A stretch of DNA of 19,989 nt from an uncultured Atopobium sp. (lineage in GTDB: Bacteria; Actinomycetota; Coriobacteriia; Coriobacteriales; Atopobiaceae): assembly GCA_916720015.1 (NCBI GenBank), contig CAKAPZ010000005.1, positions 1-19,989 of the forward strand, read 5' to 3'. The position numbers and the translations under genes were made by a program. The notes under the pieces were generated by a model. The model was not told where the DNA came from. It ran no database searches and saw nothing but the letters and a program-made list of their open reading frames with translations. Below, one piece after another: positions 15,546 through 19,989 of this stretch; within the stretch, counting starts at the first letter, position 1; each line of letters starts with the position of its first letter.

Positions 15546-16469
15546 TTAAGACAAAGTCTGATCACGCACGTACGCAAGTAATCGTACAAGTACAACAATA
15601 CAAAGCCCTGCTGCAAGCACCGTTTCAACAGAGGCTATTCCGTCGAGCCATTGAAGAGGCTGGCCGAGTTCAGTCAAGTATGCCGACGTCTGTGTACGCG
15701 CAATAACACAAATTACAAAGGGAAATGTAAACGCGGCGTGGCTGGGAAAGAACGGTTTAGTAAGACACCTGATGCACCACGCAAAAGAAACCACATAAAT
15801 AAGTGAAGCGATTGCCAGCATAACCAACAGAAACGGTACAGACTTTGGCGTAATAGATTGAATATATCCTGCAATACAAAGGCTTGTTGGAGCTGCATAA
15901 ATACAAGCGAGCGACTCAACAGAATCAGGCACCGGCCCATATTTTATGTACTTTATGCTGACTACAATGAAAAGCACAACAAGGCAGATAAATCCAAACC
16001 AAAATGCAATCGTACCAACACTGGTTTCAAAGGTAAACGCCGGCGCTGTAACACTAGCAACAACAATGCCTACATACACAATGAACCAGCTGGCGTGCAC
16101 ATTCTCCCAATCAAATTTTGCAATATAGCGAGAAGTAAAGAGAGCTATACACAGTATGTGCAACGCAATTCCTGCAAACCAAAATAACTGTGCCACATCA
16201 CCAATATCGGCCTTCATATACACCGAAATCAGCATAACTGCCATAGGATATGTTGCGGCAACTGAAAGCCCAATTGGATCCGAGAGCTCTCGCAACACAA
16301 CTTTTGTAGACACCATAAATTTGAGGGTATAGAGAGCTAAAAGAGCAATAGAAATTATGCCGCAGGCAAGATAGAGGCCTTCAAAAGAAGACTTAAAAAG
16401 ATTTCCAAGTGCCGCAAAACCTAATGCAACACCACAAATAGCAACAGGAACTTTTTGGACGTAGTTCAT
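15546..16469 (-). CDS. TDT-family (TehA/SLAC1-like) membrane transporter, copy 2
   Basis: This is the 307-residue counterpart of the transporter at 6928-7878, with the same ten-helix TDT architecture. The N-terminal two-thirds is identical. Differences cluster at the C-terminal end: Ala to Val in PDSVESL, Val to Ala in VVSFAWC, Ala to Thr in AYLTELG, Phe to Ser in GIASVET, Phe to Tyr in LLAYVRD, and an earlier stop after QTLS. The changes are conservative and many more are silent, so both copies look functional. It faces the second yjdF leader across a 295-bp gap. Confidence 0.85.
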   Translation of the reverse strand: MNYVQKVPVAICGVALGFAALGNLFKSSFEGLYLACGIISIALLALYTLKFMVSTKVVLRELSDPIGLSVAATYPMAVMLISVYMKADIGDVAQLFWFAGIALHILCIALFTSRYIAKFDWENVHASWFIVYVGIVVASVTAPAFTFETSVGTIAFWFGFICLVVLFIVVSIKYIKYGPVPDSVESLACIYAAPTSLCIAGYIQSITPKSVPFLLVMLAIASLIYVVSFAWCIRCLTKPFFPSHAAFTFPFVICVIARTQTSAYLTELGQPLQWLDGIASVETVLAAGLCIVVLVRLLAYVRDQTLS

Positions 16470-16590
16470 AAGGACTCTTCTATCTGTTTAGGAATCTCTT
16501 TTCTAACTTGAACATCTATACGATAGTGTATCTAAATGACCTCTTAAAACTAAAATCCAATGAACTTCCACAACAGCTTTCTGTCATAAT

Positions 16591-16761
16591 AAACACCGAC
16601 GTTATTTCTTACAACAAACGTCCACAAAGATAAAAACGCAACGTGTACTGGATAAAGTATGCTAGAACCGGTAGGTAGCCCGGTCATCTCGTTATTATGA
16701 GATAAGTAACCTTCCCTCCTTGGGTTGTCCGTTCTTTGTGTAACCATATACAAGGAGGAAT
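16591..16761 (+). promoter_or_regulatory. Probable yjdF riboswitch, copy 2
   Basis: The leader is identical to 8000-8170, including the CCTCCTTG anti-Shine-Dalgarno (16715-16722) facing CAAGGAGG (16751-16758). Both yjdF copies would therefore share the same control. Confidence 0.75.
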
Positions 16762-16764
16762 TTC

Positions 16765-17181
16765 ATGAATCGATCCAGCGTTACGCTGACCGTTTTATTT
16801 GATACTCCCTTTTGGGTTGGCATCTTTGAACATGTTGACGACGATAAACTTACGGTAGCAAAAGTCACATTTGGTGCAGAACCAAAAGACTATGAAGTAT
16901 ATGACTTTATACTCAAGAATTTTTATCGCCTTAAATTTAGTCCATCATTGATTATTGAAAATAACCGTACCTTTGAAAATCCCAAACGAAAACAACGTGC
17001 TGCGCGCAAACAGATGCAGAAAACGGGTATAGGCACCAAATCGCAACAGGCCCTACAGCTACAATTTGAAGCTAGAAAAATAAAACTCAAAAATTTCAAT
17101 AAGGTGCAACAAGCAGCCCTAAAACAACATCAATTTGAGCTCAAGAAACAAAAACATAAAGAAAAACATCGGGGTCATTAG
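16765..17181 (+). CDS. yjdF: YjdF family protein (DUF2992), copy 2
   Basis: The protein is identical in all 138 residues to the one at 8174-8590, with the same ribosome site, leader and 4-bp overlap with the opposing gene. An extra identical copy would mainly raise gene dosage. Confidence 0.9.
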   Translation: MNRSSVTLTVLFDTPFWVGIFEHVDDDKLTVAKVTFGAEPKDYEVYDFILKNFYRLKFSPSLIIENNRTFENPKRKQRAARKQMQKTGIGTKSQQALQLQFEARKIKLKNFNKVQQAALKQHQFELKKQKHKEKHRGH

Positions 17182-17660
17182 ATGCTCACTTTGCTTTCAT
17201 GCTTACCAAGCTTCCCATTCTTTTCAAGCTTATTATCAAGCCACCAAATTGGAATTGGAAGAATTTCATCAATAGGTTGAGTATTGTCCCAGATGTCGAT
17301 AAATTCCTTTGTTTTCCTATCGTATAAGAACTTGCAATATACGCGATAATCAGGGGCTGAGAATTCTCCACCATAGAATCCGTCATCATACTCAATGTTA
17401 TGAAAATAATAGTTCATGTAATATGCGCCCATTTTTACCTCACTTAGTGGCAAATGCTCTCCAAAAATGCATTTCCAATCCATCTCCAAATATGTAAAAA
17501 GAAAGATAAGATCTACAGGTAATCTAAGTGGGTACTGCACTGGACAGTAAAAATAAACCCTCCTATTAAACTTGCTGAAAGTTGAGTCACAGCTTGGACT
17601 TGATATGCGCAGATAGTAAACCGCATTAAGTAATTGTTGTTTTGACTCAAGTGAGTTCAC
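17178..17660 (-). CDS. Unknown protein (160 aa), copy 2
   Basis: This is identical to the product at 8587-9069, including the FYCPVQYPLRL motif. The GTG start at 17660 is kept and no strong ribosome site is visible. It converges on yjdF copy 2 and diverges from the 476-aa gene. No family is recognised. Confidence 0.7.
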   Translation of the reverse strand: MNSLESKQQLLNAVYYLRISSPSCDSTFSKFNRRVYFYCPVQYPLRLPVDLIFLFTYLEMDWKCIFGEHLPLSEVKMGAYYMNYYFHNIEYDDGFYGGEFSAPDYRVYCKFLYDRKTKEFIDIWDNTQPIDEILPIPIWWLDNKLEKNGKLGKHESKVSI

Positions 17661-17676
17661 TATTTGGGAGACGCCT

Positions 17677-19107
17677 ATGTATGTACAGAACTTGACGGAT
17701 TTAGCTGGCTGGTTCCTTGCAACAACTAATTCCTGGTCTGGGCATTTTGTTGAACTACACGATTTTTGCGACTACATCGACAACAACGTAAGCTTATTCG
17801 ACACGCCGTTTGACATACCCCATTATCAAATTCCTGAAGTGCTGGAAAAATTTGCTTGTTTATTTAATTCCGAAATATGCGAACAAGAGAGCGCTCGTAA
17901 CTATCAAAAAATTCTTGATAACTATGGCATAGATATTAGAGACGACGCTGAATTACTTTCTAGTATTAACGAGCTTGTTTTAAACAAAGAATGCATCTAT
18001 GCAATCATCACCAAGTGCGTTACCGAAGATCCTAAAGGAGTTGGACTTCTCTATACTGCAGCGGAAAGTTCTCTTCTTGATAGATGTCTATTCAAATTGG
18101 ATGATATCAAGAAAATGTTCAGACCAGACTATGACTTTGGCCGTAGAAAAAAGAAAACTACTCCGAGCACAGAAGGAGATTACTGGGATTTTGTAGAAAC
18201 AAATAAACTCCCAGAATGGATTTGGTGTCTGGTTGGTAACGTAATTGACGAACATCCTTTTGGAGAAGACCATACAGTTGTTCATGGGACGCGACATTTT
18301 TCTCCTGGAACAAAGGTTTATTGTCTCCCAGTTCAATGGGGCGATGGATACGAAAAAATCGCTGTACTAGGCAAACATAGAGGTTCACGAGGACTCATTA
18401 GAATTGTAATGGGTAGAGAGTTAATTCATAACTTTAGGTGCCAAAAGGTTTTTTCACCATATGTTATTAAGCGCATGTATGTACGCAATAACCACGGCAG
18501 GAACTTTGAGGGTTGGGGGCAATCTGAAGCGGAACATGAAACCATTTTGTCACTACTTCCATGGCTTAATACAACCCCCGAAGAAGAAAAACAAAGAACA
18601 CTGCTACTTAATAGTTCGCAACTGTCATTCTTGATACATGTTGGCGATACGCCAAACCAGAAAATTCGTTTGAGGATTGAACGACACAGTCGCAGAGATG
18701 GTTGTTATGGTGCAGGGTGGTATGGATTCTATAAAATTGGCGAGAAACCAGAACAGTCTATTGGTCTCCTTGATTGGTATGGATACTGGCCAGATGATGT
18801 GTCCTACAAAGAATGTAGGTCAAACTACAAACCATCATGTGAACTATTAGGTGGATTTTTAGATGCCGGAATTCTTAACTGGGAGAATACCTATGAGTCT
18901 ATTCCTACTAATGGTAGACCTCCATTTACGTGGGAATTTGAGGCGGTTTTAGAGCACGGTAGTCTATCGAATGCTGGACGTAATGCATACCCAGAGAACT
19001 TTCCATCAGTTATGAGACTTCTGACAGCATGGGGCTTTCCAAAGATTTGGAATTCAACCAGTAATGCACCTGATGCGTTTCTTGATTTGATGCGAGAGCA
19101 GAAATAA
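17677..19107 (+). CDS. Unknown soluble protein (476 aa), copy 2
   Basis: This is identical over all 476 residues to the product at 9086-10516, with the same GGGAG ribosome site. It shares the three-part layout (acidic helical N-terminus, basic linker, Trp/Gly/His-rich C-terminal two-thirds). No function can be assigned. Confidence 0.8.
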   Translation: MYVQNLTDLAGWFLATTNSWSGHFVELHDFCDYIDNNVSLFDTPFDIPHYQIPEVLEKFACLFNSEICEQESARNYQKILDNYGIDIRDDAELLSSINELVLNKECIYAIITKCVTEDPKGVGLLYTAAESSLLDRCLFKLDDIKKMFRPDYDFGRRKKKTTPSTEGDYWDFVETNKLPEWIWCLVGNVIDEHPFGEDHTVVHGTRHFSPGTKVYCLPVQWGDGYEKIAVLGKHRGSRGLIRIVMGRELIHNFRCQKVFSPYVIKRMYVRNNHGRNFEGWGQSEAEHETILSLLPWLNTTPEEEKQRTLLLNSSQLSFLIHVGDTPNQKIRLRIERHSRRDGCYGAGWYGFYKIGEKPEQSIGLLDWYGYWPDDVSYKECRSNYKPSCELLGGFLDAGILNWENTYESIPTNGRPPFTWEFEAVLEHGSLSNAGRNAYPENFPSVMRLLTAWGFPKIWNSTSNAPDAFLDLMREQK

Positions 19108-19246
19108 ATCTCAAGCCTCCCTCTCGGTCATCCCTCACAGGTCCATCTCTACCGTTCGCGGAAAATGTCAACTTTGGTGAACAAACAGCAAATCCGTGTG
19201 CCCGGTAGGGATATAATCGCAGGTGAACAACAGATGGAGGATTGCC

Positions 19247-19989
19247 ATGAAGATGCACCTCATTGAGCCCGACGCTTACGCTGAGACCACACCTACCGTA
19301 TTGCTAATTCATCCCATGCTCTCGTCTGCAGAGGGAATGAAAACAGTTCTTGTGAATAACATGGGTGATGACCTGCGCTATCTAGTCCCAGATCTTGCTG
19401 CCCACGGAGAAGAAGATGCAACGGAATATGTCTCAGTGTCCCAAGAAGCTGCGCAGATTCATGACTGGCTGCTGGAGCACGACATAACCCATCTCTCCCT
19501 TGGCTTTGGCGCGTCCCTTGGCGGCGTGGTTCTGTCTGAACTCCTCAAGTTCCCCGATTTAGTCTTTGACCATCTCTTCTTTGAGGGAACAAGCTTCTGG
19601 ACGGGTGGATTCCTGGCCTCAACGATGGAATTTGTGCTCAAGAAAGTGTTTCTTGCCAAGCACCGCAAAGCCATTGCAGACCCCGAGTTATCCGTGCAAA
19701 AGATGGAACAACTTTACGGAAAAGTTGCAGCTAAGCCTATGTCAGAACACTTTGTTGCAATGAGCGACCAAAGCATCAAGAACATCATTCACGACTGCAG
19801 CAACGTTGACCTTCCCACCCTTAGCCCCGACGTACAACGCCACTGCATCTTCACGTATGGCGAGAAGGACTTTGATTTGAAACGTGCAAGACGGATTCTG
19901 CCCAAAGTGTATCCCGAGGCCACACTTACTATCTGGCAGGGCTATGACCACTGCGCGCGCATGACCAGTGATTCAGTAGCGTATAGCCA
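19247..19989 (+). CDS. Alpha/beta hydrolase, copy 2 (runs off window)
   Basis: Starting at ATG 19247 with GGAGG 6 bp upstream and TATAAT at 19212, this is identical to copy 1 through QGYDHCARMTSDS. It therefore keeps Ser90, Asp208 and His235. From 19969 the DNA diverges (residues SVAYS in place of SSAYG) and the frame is still open at the window edge, so only the last roughly ten residues are missing. Confidence 0.85.
   Translation, partial: MKMHLIEPDAYAETTPTVLLIHPMLSSAEGMKTVLVNNMGDDLRYLVPDLAAHGEEDATEYVSVSQEAAQIHDWLLEHDITHLSLGFGASLGGVVLSELLKFPDLVFDHLFFEGTSFWTGGFLASTMEFVLKKVFLAKHRKAIADPELSVQKMEQLYGKVAAKPMSEHFVAMSDQSIKNIIHDCSNVDLPTLSPDVQRHCIFTYGEKDFDLKRARRILPKVYPEATLTIWQGYDHCARMTSDSVAYS

Larger units (their letters stand above)
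15516..19989. repeat. Large direct duplication, copy 2 (continues to window edge)
   Basis: This is the second copy of the block at 6930-11398, offset 8591 bp. The first 404 bp (15516-15919) carry scattered differences from copy 1. From 15920 to 19968 I find none, then from 19969 onward the sequence diverges sharply within the hydrolase gene. Homology therefore continues past the window edge rather than ending at the breakpoint. Confidence 0.95.

Noticed and set aside
1..19989. tRNA, rRNA and origin signals
   Set aside because: I saw no tRNA-like cloverleaf, conserved rRNA segment or DnaA-box cluster on reading through, though a covariance scan was not possible.

Overview
The window looks like a low-to-mid GC bacterial chromosome with clear Shine-Dalgarno sites and a mosaic composition. 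GC-rich housekeeping-style genes (about 4.8-6.9 kb) sit beside AT-rich accessory DNA (about 11.4-15.5 kb). Protein flavour (PepF start, paired ABC exporters, an AAA/DUF4143 ATPase, a small DUF3784 protein, IS3-type remnants) resembles Coriobacteriia such as the Olsenella/Atopobium group. That placement is inference only.

Layout. 1-386 (-) is the N-terminus of oligoendopeptidase F. 541-2846 (-) holds a C-terminal relic of an ABC exporter ATPase without a P-loop, preceded by an intact ABC exporter. 3120-4445 (-) is an AAA/DUF4143 ATPase whose upstream DNA carries four copies of a dyad-like 13-mer at an exact 33-bp period, followed by the cut-off start of an IS3-type transposase. 4803-6568 (-) is a two-gene operon, a YtrA-type GntR repressor followed by a DUF5808-like membrane protein, behind a 47-bp near-perfect inverted repeat that is probably its operator.

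The second half is dominated by a direct duplication at a constant offset of 8591 bp. Each copy carries, in order: a TDT (TehA/SLAC1-like) transporter (-), a probable yjdF riboswitch, yjdF/DUF2992 (+), an unknown 160-aa protein (-), an unknown 476-aa protein (+) and an alpha/beta hydrolase (+). The core (7329-11377 versus 15920-19968) appears identical, yet both edges run into homologous but diverged sequence. That mosaic points to recent homogenisation (gene conversion or unequal exchange) between older paralogous blocks, unless it is an assembly artefact. The second hydrolase runs off the window.

Between the copies lies an AT-rich two-gene operon: a 943-aa protein joining a TIGR02452/PARG-like macrodomain to a possible nuclease-like middle domain and a glycine-rich membrane C-terminus, translationally coupled to a 126-aa protein. 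Next come a truncated relative of the 160-aa protein and a DUF3784 membrane protein. The macrodomain operon is the best candidate for an undescribed (conflict or defence type) system. The repeat-iterated promoter of the AAA ATPase and the riboswitch/YjdF/TDT unit are the other regions most worth attention.
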